The notes under the pieces are model-generated. The model saw only the letters and a list, made by a program, of their open reading frames with translations. It did not search any database and was not told the origin of the DNA. Both the position numbers and the translations under genes were made by a program. A stretch of DNA of 64,000 bases from Novosphingobium clariflavum. GTDB lineage: Bacteria > Pseudomonadota > Alphaproteobacteria > Sphingomonadales > Sphingomonadaceae. The DNA is taken from contig NZ_JAPCWC010000002.1 of the NCBI RefSeq assembly GCF_026420865.1, positions 248,001 to 312,000 on the forward strand, written 5' to 3'. Shown here one piece after another: positions 45,700 through 55,817 of the stretch; the first letter of the stretch is position 1; every line of letters begins with the position of its first letter.

Positions 45700-46677
45700 T
45701 CACACCGCCACGGGCGCGGCGATATGGGCCTGCGGCGCGTAGCCGGAAACCGCGAAGTCCTCGATCCGATAGTCGAAGATCGAATCGGGCCTGCGCACGA
45801 TATCGAGCCGCGCCTCGCCCGAGGGCTGGCGCGACAGCTGCTCTTCGACGAGGCTGGCGTGGTTGAGATAGAGATGGACATCACCACCCATCCAAACGGC
45901 CTCGCCCGGTTCAAGGTTGCACTGCTGCGCAAACATCCGCGTCAGCAGCGCCAGTGACCACATGTTGAACGCGAAGCCGAGGCCGAGATCGCAGCTGCGC
46001 TGATAGAGGATGCAGGACAGCCGGCCGTCGGCGACGTGGAACTGATAGGTCTTGTGGCACGGCGGCAGCGCCATCGCGTCCAACTCCGCAACGTTCCACC
46101 CCTCGATGATATGGCGGCGACTGCCGGGATTGGTGCGCAGGCTCTCGATCACTTGCGCGACCTGGTTCACGCCCTGCCCACGCTTCTTGTAGAGCCCCTC
46201 GCCGGCTGGCTCATAGACCGGCCAGTCGACCCACTGCTTGCCATAGACCGGACCAAGATCGCCCCATTCGGCAGCAAAAGCCTCATCCTCGACGATGCGG
46301 CGCGAGAAATCGGCGCGGGCGATCTCCGCTCCAGTGGCCTTGCGGTAACGGTCGAGCGGCCAATCGGTCCAGATTTCCACGCCCTGCGCACAGAGCGACC
46401 GGATGTTGGTGTCACCCGTCAGAAACCACAGCATCTCGCGGCTCGCGGTCTTCCAGTAGACGCGCTTGGTCGTGAGCAGCGGCATCAGGCCGCCGGACAG
46501 GTCGAAGCGAATGGTCGCCCCGAAGACCGAGCGCGTGCCCACGCCGGTACGGTCCACCCGTTCGTCACCCTGCTCCCAGATGCGGCGCATCAGGTCGAGA
46601 TACTGCCATTCCCAGTGCCGGCCCGAGGCTTCGCTGGACGGGACGATTCTGGTGGCTTCAATCAGGTTGTCGGTCAT
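45700..46677 (-). CDS. thyA: Thymidylate synthase ThyA
   Basis: A 325-residue folate-dependent synthase making dTMP from dUMP. The N-terminal Arg loop DRTGVGTRSVFG, the nucleophile Cys in LPPCHKTYQFHV, the RSCDLGLGFAFNMWSLALL stretch and the C-terminal YAPQAHIAAPVAV (last Val needed for closure in the family) are present. It is longer than the 264-residue E. coli enzyme because of an insertion around residues 110-165 (WPLDRYRKATGAEIARADFS), as in many bacteria. It lies upstream of the bkd operon on the same strand. Confidence 0.95.
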   Translation of the reverse strand: MTDNLIEATRIVPSSEASGRHWEWQYLDLMRRIWEQGDERVDRTGVGTRSVFGATIRFDLSGGLMPLLTTKRVYWKTASREMLWFLTGDTNIRSLCAQGVEIWTDWPLDRYRKATGAEIARADFSRRIVEDEAFAAEWGDLGPVYGKQWVDWPVYEPAGEGLYKKRGQGVNQVAQVIESLRTNPGSRRHIIEGWNVAELDAMALPPCHKTYQFHVADGRLSCILYQRSCDLGLGFAFNMWSLALLTRMFAQQCNLEPGEAVWMGGDVHLYLNHASLVEEQLSRQPSGEARLDIVRRPDSIFDYRIEDFAVSGYAPQAHIAAPVAV

Positions 46678-46803
46678 GCCCCTGACCTACCTCCCCCGAG
46701 CCGCAAGGGAAAGAGCAGCTTCGCCCGAGCCGCCCTCACCCTTGTGCTTTACCTTATGGTCCTCTTCGCAGCTACGCAGGACTACGGCTCTATAATTGGT
46801 GCC

Positions 46804-47151
46804 ATGACAAACACCGCCAGCCCCCGTGCCAAGAGCAAGAACGCGGCAAATGGCGTGTTGGGCCTGCAAGGTCTCGTTGCCATTGCGACCGTCTGCTTCG
46901 CGCTGACGCCGGCCAGCGGCGGGATCGCACTTTACGTCTCCCCCGGCAATGGCAGTGCCGCCCCGTTTCAATGGGCGCATGACGTGCGTGCAGGCGTGAT
47001 CGCCCGCGGCCCCTGGCCCGGCAGCGTCTTCGTGCGCGTACCCTCTGCACGCGCCACGCTCGCCGCCCTGCGGCAAGGCGCCCTCCTGATTTCCGTTCCC
47101 GAAGCCCTTTGTGGGCACTCCCTCCCAAAAGAACCGAATCCCCGACCATGA
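46804..47151 (+). CDS. 115-residue membrane-anchored protein upstream of a chemoreceptor
   Basis: A small protein with one N-terminal hydrophobic helix ([22 protein letters not shown]) and a short periplasmic-type domain rich in beta-forming stretches ([37 protein letters not shown]). I do not recognise a family. Its stop overlaps the chemoreceptor start as ATGA, which strongly supports translation. No Shine-Dalgarno sequence precedes the ATG, but TATAAT lies at 46791-46796, so the mRNA may be leaderless. An in-frame ATG at 46756 is an alternative start. Confidence 0.65.
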   Translation: MTNTASPRAKSKNAANGVLGLQGLVAIATVCFALTPASGGIALYVSPGNGSAAPFQWAHDVRAGVIARGPWPGSVFVRVPSARATLAALRQGALLISVPEALCGHSLPKEPNPRP

Positions 47152-48695
47152 ATGAACTGGAAGAACTGCGTCGCAAAGGAGCCCAGGGGCTCGTCCTGGT
47201 ATGCTGGATCGGCGTGCTGATAGCACTGGGCAGCACTCTGTTTGCACAGAGCGGCATCGCCCCGCCTGCCGCCGCCGTGCTGGTGACACTCGCGCCCACC
47301 TGGCTGGTGTTGCGTAGCGAAAGCGGGCCGCAAAGCCGCCTGGCCCTCGGCCTGACCTTGCCGCTCTATCCGGCCATCCTACTGTGGCAATGGTCCGGTC
47401 ACGAATGGATGATCGACCTCCACATGCTGTTTTTCGCGACGATCGCCATGTTGGCGATTCTGGCCGACTGGCGGCCTATCCTGCTTTCTGCAGCCGTAAC
47501 CGCGGTCCATCACCTGCTGACCAATTTCATCGCGCCTTCGCTCGTCTTCACCAATGGCGGCGAATTCGGCCGGGTCGTCCTTCACGCGGTGATCGTCATC
47601 GCCGAGACGCTGGTCCTGGTCATGGTCGCCATCCGGCTCGAAAAGCTGGTGATCGACCAGGCTGCGGCACACGAAGCGCGAGAAGCGCTCCAGCATGCGG
47701 CGGAACAGGAACGGGCCGCAGCGGCCGACGAGCAAAGGAGCGTGATCGACAGCATTGGCGACGGGCTTCGCTCGCTTGCCGCCGGTGACCTGTCGCTGCG
47801 CCTGCCCCGAGCCTTTCCCGCCAGCTACGAGGAATTGCGCGGCTATTTCAATTCCGCTGCGGAAGACCTCGACGGCATCGTGCGCGGGGTGGGCGAATCG
47901 GCCCGACAGATCGAGACCGGTTCACTCGAGATCCGCTCCGCCACCGACGACCTTGCCTTGCGCACCGAACGGCAGGCCGCGACGGTCGAGGACATCGCCG
48001 CGACCCTGCGCGCGCTCAGCACCACGGTCCAGAACAATGCCGCCAGCGCCCGCGAGCTTCAGACGGGCGTCGCCAAGGCTCGCAACGACGCGATGAGCGG
48101 CGCCGCAATCGTCGAGGACGCCGTCATGACGATGGGCGAGATCGAAAGCTCCGCCAACGAGATCAGCCAGATCATCGCCCTGATCGACGGCATCGCCTTC
48201 CAGACCAACCTGCTGGCCCTCAATGCCGGCGTCGAGGCCGCCCGTGCCGGTGAGGCAGGCAAGGGATTTGCCGTGGTGGCGACGGAAGTGCGCGCCCTGG
48301 CCCAGCGGTCTGCCGATGCCGCCAACCAGATCAAAGCGCTGATCGGCGCCTCCACCGAGCAAGTTGCCTCGGGCGTGAAGCTGGTAGGCCGATCGGGCGA
48401 ATCGCTGATGACCATCGTCAGCGCCATTGCCGAAATCGACGAGGCTCTCGCCCGGATCGCCCAGGTATCGATGGAACAGGCTACCGACATCGGAAGAATC
48501 AACGAACGCGTCGGCGGCCTTGATTCGGCAACGCAGCAGAACGCCGCAATGGTGGAGGAAGGGACCGCCGCCGCACGCAACCTGTCCAGTGAAGCGGAAA
48601 ACCTGACGCGCATCGTCGCGCATTTCCGTGTTTCCGGGAGCGCTTCGGGGTCGGAACAAAAGTTGTCCACACCCTCGGCGCGCTATGCCGCATAA
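47148..48695 (+). CDS. Methyl-accepting chemotaxis protein with polytopic membrane domain
   Basis: A 515-residue chemoreceptor. The N-terminal 175 residues hold about six membrane helices with almost no periplasmic loop (for example [39 protein letters not shown]), so it probably senses a membrane or cytoplasmic signal. A coiled coil and HAMP-like segment follow. The signalling hairpin tip [20 protein letters not shown] and [20 protein letters not shown] is intact. The C-terminus lacks an obvious CheR-docking pentapeptide. It is coupled to the small membrane protein before it. Confidence 0.92.
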   Translation: MNELEELRRKGAQGLVLVCWIGVLIALGSTLFAQSGIAPPAAAVLVTLAPTWLVLRSESGPQSRLALGLTLPLYPAILLWQWSGHEWMIDLHMLFFATIAMLAILADWRPILLSAAVTAVHHLLTNFIAPSLVFTNGGEFGRVVLHAVIVIAETLVLVMVAIRLEKLVIDQAAAHEAREALQHAAEQERAAAADEQRSVIDSIGDGLRSLAAGDLSLRLPRAFPASYEELRGYFNSAAEDLDGIVRGVGESARQIETGSLEIRSATDDLALRTERQAATVEDIAATLRALSTTVQNNAASARELQTGVAKARNDAMSGAAIVEDAVMTMGEIESSANEISQIIALIDGIAFQTNLLALNAGVEAARAGEAGKGFAVVATEVRALAQRSADAANQIKALIGASTEQVASGVKLVGRSGESLMTIVSAIAEIDEALARIAQVSMEQATDIGRINERVGGLDSATQQNAAMVEEGTAAARNLSSEAENLTRIVAHFRVSGSASGSEQKLSTPSARYAA

Positions 48696-48712
48696 AAAGC
48701 GATTTTCTGCAC

Positions 48713-48741
48713 TTGCCACCCTGAGAGTCGCCCTATATAGG
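48713..48741 (+). promoter_or_regulatory. Promoter of tRNA-Pro
   Basis: A -35 TTGCCA (48713-48718) and a -10 TATAGG (48736-48741, within TATATAGG) are 17 bp apart, with GCGC directly after. The same TTGCCA...TATAGGCGC layout precedes the tRNA-Asn genes. Transcription would start about 35 nt before the tRNA. Confidence 0.6.
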
Positions 48742-48781
48742 CGCGCTCCTGCCCCGGGCGCTCTTCGGAACGCCCTCCGGT

Positions 48782-48858
48782 CGGGGAATAGCTCAGCCTG
48801 GTAGAGCACTGTCTTCGGGAGGCAGGGGCCGGAGGTTCGAATCCTCTTTCCCCGACCA
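48782..48858 (+). tRNA. tRNA-Pro (CGG)
   Basis: A 77-nt cloverleaf beginning CGGGGAATAGCTCAGCC. The anticodon loop TTCGGGA gives CGG (Pro), the T arm is GGAGGTTCGAATCCTC, the acceptor pair is the C1-G72 typical of bacterial tRNA-Pro, and CCA is encoded at 48856-48858. Confidence 0.95.
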
Positions 48859-48882
48859 TTTTCACCTTCGGGTGAGGCATAG

Positions 48883-48909
48883 AAACCCAGCGGAAACGCT
48901 GGGTTTTTT
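48883..48909 (+). terminator. Intrinsic terminator after tRNA-Pro
   Basis: AAACCCAGCG (48883-48892) pairs with CGCTGGGTTT (48897-48906) around a GAAA tetraloop, followed by more T residues to 48909. Confidence 0.88.
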
Positions 48910-49007
48910 GCTGTCTGCAGCACAGACATCCAGATCCAGCACACAAAGAAAAAGGCGAAGGTTCCATACGAACCTCCGCCCTTTCGATAAGGCCGCTGCG
49001 TGCAGGA

Positions 49008-49313
49008 TCAGCCCTGCTTGTGGTTCTCGGGCCGCCCGTCAGGCAAGGTCAGGCCCTCCAGCTGCTTGTCGGTCATGTTCTCGACAAAGGCCGGCGACAG
49101 CTTGCGCTCGAGCCGGCGGCACATGTCCGCCTGCTTGATCAGCCCCTGCGAGGCCGAGCGCAGCGCATTGCGATCCAGCGCCACGTCGCCGGAGAGGAAA
49201 TCGCGCACTTCCTTTTCGGATACGCCCATGTAACGCGCCATCACGCGCTGTCCGCCGACCGCGTCGACTGCCTGGGCAAAAATGGCGAGCTGGATATCCG
49301 GTTTCTGGGGCAT
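49008..49313 (-). CDS. Small helical protein, possibly DNA-binding
   Basis: A 101-residue, mostly helical protein. The stretch GQRVMARYMGVSEKEVRDFLSG (about 21-42) looks like a helix-turn-helix of Cro/YdaS style, and the C-terminus is polar (LTLPDGRPENHKQG). I do not recognise a named family. ATG 49313 is the best start although no clear Shine-Dalgarno sequence precedes it. It lies downstream of recG on the same strand, 68 nt away. Confidence 0.6.
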   Translation of the reverse strand: MPQKPDIQLAIFAQAVDAVGGQRVMARYMGVSEKEVRDFLSGDVALDRNALRSASQGLIKQADMCRRLERKLSPAFVENMTDKQLEGLTLPDGRPENHKQG

Positions 49314-49381
49314 GTCGCGGCCATCACAGGGCGGCGCAGCCAAGTCAATTGCAGCGTCCCCGGCTTTGTTGCGGATTGCCC

Positions 49382-51439
49382 TCAGCCACCCCGCAAAAGC
49401 TGCACACCCCAGTCGCGCTCGAAGAGGTAGAGGAGCAGCCGAGCTGCCTCCCCGCGTGGCCCGGTGAGGCCGCCGTCGCGCTCGATCAGCAACCTGGCGT
49501 CATCGTGGGCCAGAGGCAGGAGCTTGGTGATCTGTTCGAGACTGGCGATGCGGAACGGGGTGTCGCCCGATTGCCGCGTGCCCAGCAGTTCGCCGCCGCC
49601 GCGCAGTTGCAGATCCTCTTCCGCGAGACGGAAGCCGTCCTGCGTCTCGCGCATCAGGGCCAGGCGCTGGCGGGCGGTTTCGCTGAGCTGCTGGCCGCGC
49701 AGCAGCAGACAGGTCGATTTCTCGCTGCCGCGCCCCACGCGCCCGCGCAGCTGGTGAAGCTGGGCAAGACCGAAACGCTCCGCCTGCTCGATCACCATCA
49801 ACGTGGCGTTGGGCACGTCGACGCCGACCTCGATCACCGTCGTCGCCACCAGCACCGAAGCCTCACCACTGGCAAAGCGTTCCATGCCCGCGTCCTTCGC
49901 CTCGGGCTTGAGCTGGCCGTGGACCAGCACGACATCCTCGCCGAATCGCTCCTTCAACGCCGCATAGCGCGCCTCGGCAGCGGCCAGATCGTCGTTCTCG
50001 CTTTCGCTGACCATCGGACAGACCCAGTAGGCCTGCTGCCCGGTCTCGATGTGCCGGGCAATGGCACCGACGACGTCGCCCATGCGCTCCACCGAAACCA
50101 CGCGGGTATCGATCGCCTGACGCCCCGGCGGCAATTCATCGAGCTTGGAGACTTCCATCTCGCCATATTGCGCAAGTGTCAGCGTGCGCGGGATCGGTGT
50201 CGCGGTCATCGCCAGCGTATGCGGCGTTCGCCGTCCCTTGCGCGCCAGCATCAGCCGCTGGCCAACCCCGAAGCGGTGCTGCTCGTCGATCACCACCAGC
50301 GCGAGATTGCGATAGGACACCGTGTCCTGGAAAATCGCGTGGGTGCCCACGACGATGTCGATGGAGCCCCCGACGAGGCCCATGAGGATCGCCTCGCGCG
50401 CCTTGCCCTTGTCGCGCCCGGTCAGCAGCGCGATCTCGACGCCCGTGCCCTGCAGCATCCGCGCGAGCGTCTCATAGTGCTGGCGGGCAAGGATTTCAGT
50501 CGGCGCCAGCAAGGCGGCCTGCGCCCCCGCCTCCACCGCGATCAGCATCGCATTGAGCGCGACGACCGTCTTGCCCGCACCGACATCGCCCTGCAGCAGG
50601 CGCAGCATCGGTGCCTGCTGCGCAACATCGCCCTCGATCTCGTCGATCGAGCGCTTCTGCGCGCCGGTCAGCGCGAAAGGCAGCTTGAGCTTGGCACGCA
50701 GCGCACCGTCGCCTTTCAGCGGCGTGCCCGACTGGCGGCGATTGCTCTCGCGCACCAGCATCAGCGCGAGGGCGTTGGCCAGCAATTCGTCATAGGCCAG
50801 GCGGTCACGCGCCGGGCCATTGACGCCGCGATGCGCCTCCATCACCGCCTCGCGCCAGGCCGGCCACTTCATCTTGTCGTAAAGGCTGGGCTCGATCCAT
50901 TCCGCCAGTTCCGGCAGGACCTTGAGCGCCTGCTGGACAAGCCCGCCCACGCGCCCCTGCGTCAGCCCTTCGGAAAGCGGATAGACCGCCTCGCACAGCT
51001 GCCCCACCGGTGCTGCGCTGTCCTCCGAAACATGTTCGGGGTGCACCATCTGGAGCATCTGCCCGTACTGGTCGAGCCGCCCCGCCACCCAGCGCGTCTC
51101 GCCCACCGGAAGCTGCTTTTTCGCGGTGTAGGAGGCGCGGCCGAAATAGGTGATCGTGCAAATGTTGCCGAGCGCGTCTTCGGTCACCACCCGGAACGGC
51201 CCGCGCCCGGACGAGGCGCGATGCTCGCGCACCGTCAACTGGACGATGACGTTCTCGCCGACGTTGGCCTTGTCCAGATGGGTGACCGCGCGCCGCTCCA
51301 CGAAACGGTCGGGCAAGTGATAGACAAGATCCCGTAGCCGCGTGAGGCCCAGCTTTTCGAGCGGACGCTTGAGCTTGGGCCCCACGCCGTCGAGGGAATC
51401 GGTTTCGACAAACAGGCAATTCAGAGCTTCAGGCCGCAT
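49382..51439 (-). CDS. recG: ATP-dependent DNA helicase RecG
   Basis: A 685-residue branch-migration helicase that remodels stalled replication forks and Holliday junctions. The wedge domain (OB fold) covers about residues 55-140, the Walker A is GDVGAGKT (284-291), the DExH box is VVIDEQHRFG, motif III is TATPIPRTL, and motif VI is QLRGRVGRG. ATG 51439 gives the family length. It is divergent from the attachment-family gene. recG, sdhE and mfd are close together, as in many Alphaproteobacteria. Confidence 0.96.
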   Translation of the reverse strand: MRPEALNCLFVETDSLDGVGPKLKRPLEKLGLTRLRDLVYHLPDRFVERRAVTHLDKANVGENVIVQLTVREHRASSGRGPFRVVTEDALGNICTITYFGRASYTAKKQLPVGETRWVAGRLDQYGQMLQMVHPEHVSEDSAAPVGQLCEAVYPLSEGLTQGRVGGLVQQALKVLPELAEWIEPSLYDKMKWPAWREAVMEAHRGVNGPARDRLAYDELLANALALMLVRESNRRQSGTPLKGDGALRAKLKLPFALTGAQKRSIDEIEGDVAQQAPMLRLLQGDVGAGKTVVALNAMLIAVEAGAQAALLAPTEILARQHYETLARMLQGTGVEIALLTGRDKGKAREAILMGLVGGSIDIVVGTHAIFQDTVSYRNLALVVIDEQHRFGVGQRLMLARKGRRTPHTLAMTATPIPRTLTLAQYGEMEVSKLDELPPGRQAIDTRVVSVERMGDVVGAIARHIETGQQAYWVCPMVSESENDDLAAAEARYAALKERFGEDVVLVHGQLKPEAKDAGMERFASGEASVLVATTVIEVGVDVPNATLMVIEQAERFGLAQLHQLRGRVGRGSEKSTCLLLRGQQLSETARQRLALMRETQDGFRLAEEDLQLRGGGELLGTRQSGDTPFRIASLEQITKLLPLAHDDARLLIERDGGLTGPRGEAARLLLYLFERDWGVQLLRGG

Positions 51440-51546
51440 GGTCAGCCTCTTAGCGCGAGTGCGGCGCGTTTCACCAGACCGATGGGGAACGGATTTGCGG
51501 ACAGACCCGTTGCCTTGGTGAACCCAACGGCAAAGGAGAGCCATTC

Positions 51547-51969
51547 ATGCGGATGTCCCGCGGAACCGTTTTCGCAATCGTCGACGGCGAGAACTTCGAA
51601 CTCTACCGCAATTCGGGCGCCGAGGCCGCCCCGCGGCTGACGGCCATGGAGCCGCCCGAACTGGAAGCCACCAACTTCAGCGCCGGCGCCCGCCGCAGCG
51701 ACGCCCCAAGGCGCCATCAGGCCCGCACCGGCGACGGCAGCAACGACTCGCACGACGAGAGCGCCCATGTCGCCGCCGTGACCGGCTGGCTCAACCAGCA
51801 GGTCCTGGAAGGGGAAATCGCCGAGCTGGTCATCGTCGCCGATCCGCGCTCCCTTGGCGAGATGCGAAGGCACTACCACAAGGAACTGAAGGCATCACTG
51901 CGCGCCGAAGTGCCCAAGACGCTGACCGGCAGACCCGTCAGCGAGATCATCAAGGTGATCCAGCGCTGA
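51547..51969 (+). CDS. Host attachment family protein
   Basis: A 140-residue cytoplasmic protein resembling the family annotated as required for attachment to host cells. It shows VFAIVDGENFELYRNSG, the basic linker ARRSDAPRRHQARTGDGSND, then VTGWLNQQVLEGEIAELVIV, ADPRSLGEMRRHYH and the ending AEVPKTLTGRPVSEIIKVI. The eRF1-like alpha/beta pattern of the C-terminal part suggests an RNA- or ribosome-related role, but this is inference. It is divergent from recG. Confidence 0.78.
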   Translation: MRMSRGTVFAIVDGENFELYRNSGAEAAPRLTAMEPPELEATNFSAGARRSDAPRRHQARTGDGSNDSHDESAHVAAVTGWLNQQVLEGEIAELVIVADPRSLGEMRRHYHKELKASLRAEVPKTLTGRPVSEIIKVIQR

Positions 51970-52039
51970 TACCCAAAACCTTGCCCCATAACGGCCCCGA
52001 AACTTGCTCATGCCCGCGCCGCGCTGTAACGGCGCGGGC

Positions 52040-52321
52040 ATGACCGAACTTACGCCCCAAAAGCAGGCGCGGCTCGCCCGCCTCAAGTTCCGTGCCTGGC
52101 ATCGCGGCACCCGCGAAGCCGACTACATGATCGGCTGCTTCTTCGACAAATTCCACGCAGGATGGTCCGACGCCGAGATCGACCTGTTCGAGACGATGAT
52201 CGAGGAAGAAGACGTCGACATCATGGCATGGGCACTGGGCACCCAGAGCATTCCCGAGGAATATCGCGGCCCCTTGATGGACCGCATGATGAAGCTCGAT
52301 TACGTCGATATTCCGCGCTGA
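52040..52321 (+). CDS. sdhE: FAD assembly factor SdhE
   Basis: A 93-residue five-helix protein that promotes covalent flavinylation of succinate dehydrogenase SdhA. The RGxxE motif appears as RGTREAD (with WH before it), and the C-terminal stretch MAWALGTQSIPEEYRGPLM is typical. The ATG at 52040 gives normal length; its ribosome-binding sequence is weak. It lies 25 nt before mfd, the conserved alphaproteobacterial neighbour. Confidence 0.92.
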   Translation: MTELTPQKQARLARLKFRAWHRGTREADYMIGCFFDKFHAGWSDAEIDLFETMIEEEDVDIMAWALGTQSIPEEYRGPLMDRMMKLDYVDIPR

Positions 52322-52346
52322 TTTCATAAGGCAGACTGACTGCGGC

Positions 52347-55300
52347 ATGGCCGATTTCCAACGCATAATCTCGGCTACCTCGCCGCTTACCCTCGCCTCG
52401 GTCACGCGCGGGGCCCAGCCTCTGGTCATGGCGGACCTGGCCCGCGCCGCAAAAGGCCGCGCGGTGTTCATTGCCGACAACGAAAGCGCCATGCGCGCCG
52501 TTGCCGAGGCCGCGCAGTTCTTCGCGCCGGAACTGGATGTCGTTGAATTCCCCGCGTGGGACTGCCTGCCCTACGACCGCGCCAGCCCTGCCCTTTCGGT
52601 CAGTGCCCGCCGCCTGGCCGCGCTGCACCGGCTGCAGCTCAAGCGCAGCGGCCCGCAGCTTCTCGTCACCACCGCCAATGCCGTGCTCCAGCGCGTGCTC
52701 ACGCCGTTCCGTATTCGCGAATCGGTGCGCCTGCTCAAGCCCGGCGCGGAAATCGGCCATGAAAGCCTGATCGCGCTGCTGCGCCGTCAGGGCTATCAGC
52801 GCAGCGACACCGCCATCGACGCGGGCGAATTCGCCGTGCGCGGCTCGATCTTCGATATCGTGCCCTCAGGCCTTGAAGGCGGCCTGCGTCTCGATTTCTT
52901 CGGCGATGAGCTGGAAACGCTGCGCCTGTTCGATACCGGCACCCAGCGCTCCACCGGCACCGTCCCCGAACACCTGCTGCTCCCCGCCAGCGAAGCGCTG
53001 ATCGACGAGGACAGCGTCAAGCGCTTCCGCAGTCGCTACCGCGAGATGTTCGGCGCCAATGCCACCGCGGACCCGCTCTATCAGGCGGTCAGCGACGGCC
53101 GTCGCCTTGCCGGCATGGAACACTGGCTGCCGTTGTTCGAAGACCGTCTGGTCACGCTGTTCGACCACCTTTCGGACGACGACCTGCTGGTGATCGACAG
53201 CCCCGCGCTCGGCGCCGCCGACGAGCGCTTCACCGATATTGCCGACTATCACAAGGCCCGGCTCGAAACCTCGGGCCAGAAGGCGGGGTCGTACCGCCCG
53301 CTGGCGATCGACGCACTCTATCTGGGGCGCGAGGAATTCGAGCAGGCGGTGGCCGGCTTCCCGGTCCACCGTGCCGATCCTTTCGCGCAGCCGGAAAGCA
53401 CCAGGGTCATCGACTTCGGCTTCGGCAACGCCCGCGATTTCACGCCCGAGCGTGCGCGCGGCGACAATGCCTATGAGGCCGCCGCCAAGCACCTGCATGC
53501 CGTCGCCAAGACCGGCCGCAAGGCGATCCTCGCCGCCTATTCGACCGGCAGCCGCGCCCGCCTCGTCTCGATCCTCGGCGAAGCGCAAGGCCCGGAACCC
53601 AAGCTTGCGGAAACCTGGCAGGAAGCCCTCGGCCTTGCCGTGCAGGGTCGCTCCGCCGCGCTGGTGCTGCCGCTGGAGACCGGCTTCTCCAACGATTCGG
53701 TCGAAGTCGTCACCGAGCAGGACATTCTGGGCGACCGTCTTGTCCGCCGGAAGAAAAAGAAGAAGGATTCGGACGCCTTCCTCGCCGAACTGGCGGCGCT
53801 GACGCCCGGCGACCTGATCGTCCACATGGACCACGGCATCGGTCGCTACGAAGGCCTGCAGTCGATCCCGGTCGGCAAGAGCCCGCACGACTGCGTGATG
53901 CTGACCTATGCGGGCGGCGACAAGCTCTACATCCCGGTCGAGAACCTCGACGTCCTCTCGCGCTATGGCAGTGAGGCGGAGGGCGTTGCGCTCGACAAGC
54001 TGGGCGGCGAGGCATGGCAGAAGCGCCGTGCCAGGCTGAAGGAACGCATCCGCGAGATCGCGGGCGAACTGATGAAGACCGCCGCCGCACGCGCCCTGCG
54101 CGTCGCACCGGCTCTGCTTCCCGAAAAGTCGAGCTACGACCAGTTCGTCGACCGTTTCCCCTGGCAGGAAACCGAGGATCAGGAACACGCGATCGACGAC
54201 GTGCTGGGCGATCTGGCCGAAGGCAAGCCGATGGACCGCCTCGTCTGCGGCGATGTCGGCTTCGGCAAGACCGAAGTGGCCCTGCGCGCGGCCTTCGTCG
54301 CCGCCATGGCGGGCCAGCAGGTCGCCGTCGTCGCGCCCACCACCCTGCTCGCGCGCCAGCACTATGCGAGCTTTGCCGAACGCTTCAGCGGCTTCCCGCT
54401 CGAAGTCGGCCGCCTCTCGCGCCTTGTGCCCGAGAAGGAAGCCAAGGCCACGCGCGAGGGCCTGACCGCAGGCACCATGGACGTGGTCTGCGGCACCCAC
54501 GCGATCCTCTCGAAAACGGTCAATTTCAAGCGCCTCGGCCTCGTCATCGTCGACGAGGAACAGCGCTTCGGCGTCAATCACAAGGAGCGCCTGAAGCAGC
54601 TTCGCACCGACGTGCACGTGCTGACGCTCACCGCCACGCCGATCCCGCGCACGCTGCAAATGGCGATGTCGGGCCTGCGCGAACTTTCCACCATCCAGAC
54701 CCCGCCGGTCGACCGCCTTGCGGTGCGGACGTACGTGATGGAATGGGACGAGATGGTGATGCGCGAGGCCCTGCTGCGCGAACACCATCGCGGCGGCCAG
54801 AGCTTCATCGTCGTGCCGCGCATCTCGGACATGGCCGAAGTCGAGGAATGGCTGGCCAAGAGCGTGCCGGAAGTGAAGGTCATCTCCGCCCACGGCCAGA
54901 TGAGCGCGGGCGAAGTGGAAGAGCGCATGAGCGCCTTCTACGAGGGCAAGTACGAAGTCCTGCTGTCGACCACCATCGTCGAGAGCGGCATCGACATTCC
55001 GCGCGCCAACACGATCATCATCCACCGCGCCGACCGCTTCGGCCTTGCCCAGCTCTACCAGCTGCGCGGGCGCGTGGGCCGATCGAAGCTGCGCGCCTAT
55101 GCCTATCTGACGACACCGGCGGGCCGCGCGCTGTCAGAAGTGGCCGAAAAGCGCCTCAAGGTCTTGAGCGATCTCGATTCGCTGGGTGCCGGTTTCCAGC
55201 TTGCCAGCCACGACCTCGACATTCGCGGCGCCGGCAATCTGCTGGGCGACGAACAGTCGGGCCATATCCGCGAGGTTGGCTTCGAACTCTACCAGTCGAT

Positions 55301-55817
55301 GCTGGAGGACGCGATCCTCGAAGCGCGTGCAGGCGGCGTCGGGCTGGAGAAGGATACCTCGGGCCTGTCCCCGCAGATCACGGTGGAAGCGCCGATCATG
55401 ATCCCGGAGGACTACGTTCCCGATCTAGCCGTGCGCATGGCGCTCTATCGCCGCCTCAACGACGCCGACAGCAAGGACGAGATCGAATCGCTCTCGGCCG
55501 AAATGATCGACCGTTTCGGACCGCTCCCCTCGGCCACCTCGAACCTCGTCCAGCTCATCCAGATCAAGCGCCAGGCGATCGAGGCGCATATCGCCAAGAT
55601 CGACGTCGGCCCGCGCGGCACGCTGGTCAGCTTCCACAACGACAGCTTCCCGAACCCCATGGGCCTGATCGCCTATGCCGAACGGCTTCAGGGCGCGGTC
55701 AAGCTGCGGCCGGACAACAAGCTGGTGCTGCAACGCGCCTGGGGCGATCCCAAGAGCCGCCTCAACGGGTTGCTGCAGCTGACCAAGGGCCTCGCGGCGG
55801 TGGCGCGAAAAGGTTAA
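52347..55817 (+). CDS. mfd: Transcription-repair coupling factor Mfd
   Basis: A 1156-residue translocase that removes stalled RNA polymerase and recruits UvrA. It has the UvrB-like N-terminal module (LPYDRASPALSVSARRLAAL), the CarD-like RNA polymerase interaction domain (GDLIVHMDHGIGRYEGLQ, about 486-503), Walker A GDVGFGKT (about 635-642), DEEQRFGVNHKERLK, TATPIPRTLQMAMSGLREL, and the C-terminal TRCF domain. The last seven residues AAVARKG and the stop are copied twice more in the DNA just after the gene. Confidence 0.97.
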   Translation: MADFQRIISATSPLTLASVTRGAQPLVMADLARAAKGRAVFIADNESAMRAVAEAAQFFAPELDVVEFPAWDCLPYDRASPALSVSARRLAALHRLQLKRSGPQLLVTTANAVLQRVLTPFRIRESVRLLKPGAEIGHESLIALLRRQGYQRSDTAIDAGEFAVRGSIFDIVPSGLEGGLRLDFFGDELETLRLFDTGTQRSTGTVPEHLLLPASEALIDEDSVKRFRSRYREMFGANATADPLYQAVSDGRRLAGMEHWLPLFEDRLVTLFDHLSDDDLLVIDSPALGAADERFTDIADYHKARLETSGQKAGSYRPLAIDALYLGREEFEQAVAGFPVHRADPFAQPESTRVIDFGFGNARDFTPERARGDNAYEAAAKHLHAVAKTGRKAILAAYSTGSRARLVSILGEAQGPEPKLAETWQEALGLAVQGRSAALVLPLETGFSNDSVEVVTEQDILGDRLVRRKKKKKDSDAFLAELAALTPGDLIVHMDHGIGRYEGLQSIPVGKSPHDCVMLTYAGGDKLYIPVENLDVLSRYGSEAEGVALDKLGGEAWQKRRARLKERIREIAGELMKTAAARALRVAPALLPEKSSYDQFVDRFPWQETEDQEHAIDDVLGDLAEGKPMDRLVCGDVGFGKTEVALRAAFVAAMAGQQVAVVAPTTLLARQHYASFAERFSGFPLEVGRLSRLVPEKEAKATREGLTAGTMDVVCGTHAILSKTVNFKRLGLVIVDEEQRFGVNHKERLKQLRTDVHVLTLTATPIPRTLQMAMSGLRELSTIQTPPVDRLAVRTYVMEWDEMVMREALLREHHRGGQSFIVVPRISDMAEVEEWLAKSVPEVKVISAHGQMSAGEVEERMSAFYEGKYEVLLSTTIVESGIDIPRANTIIIHRADRFGLAQLYQLRGRVGRSKLRAYAYLTTPAGRALSEVAEKRLKVLSDLDSLGAGFQLASHDLDIRGAGNLLGDEQSGHIREVGFELYQSMLEDAILEARAGGVGLEKDTSGLSPQITVEAPIMIPEDYVPDLAVRMALYRRLNDADSKDEIESLSAEMIDRFGPLPSATSNLVQLIQIKRQAIEAHIAKIDVGPRGTLVSFHNDSFPNPMGLIAYAERLQGAVKLRPDNKLVLQRAWGDPKSRLNGLLQLTKGLAAVARKG

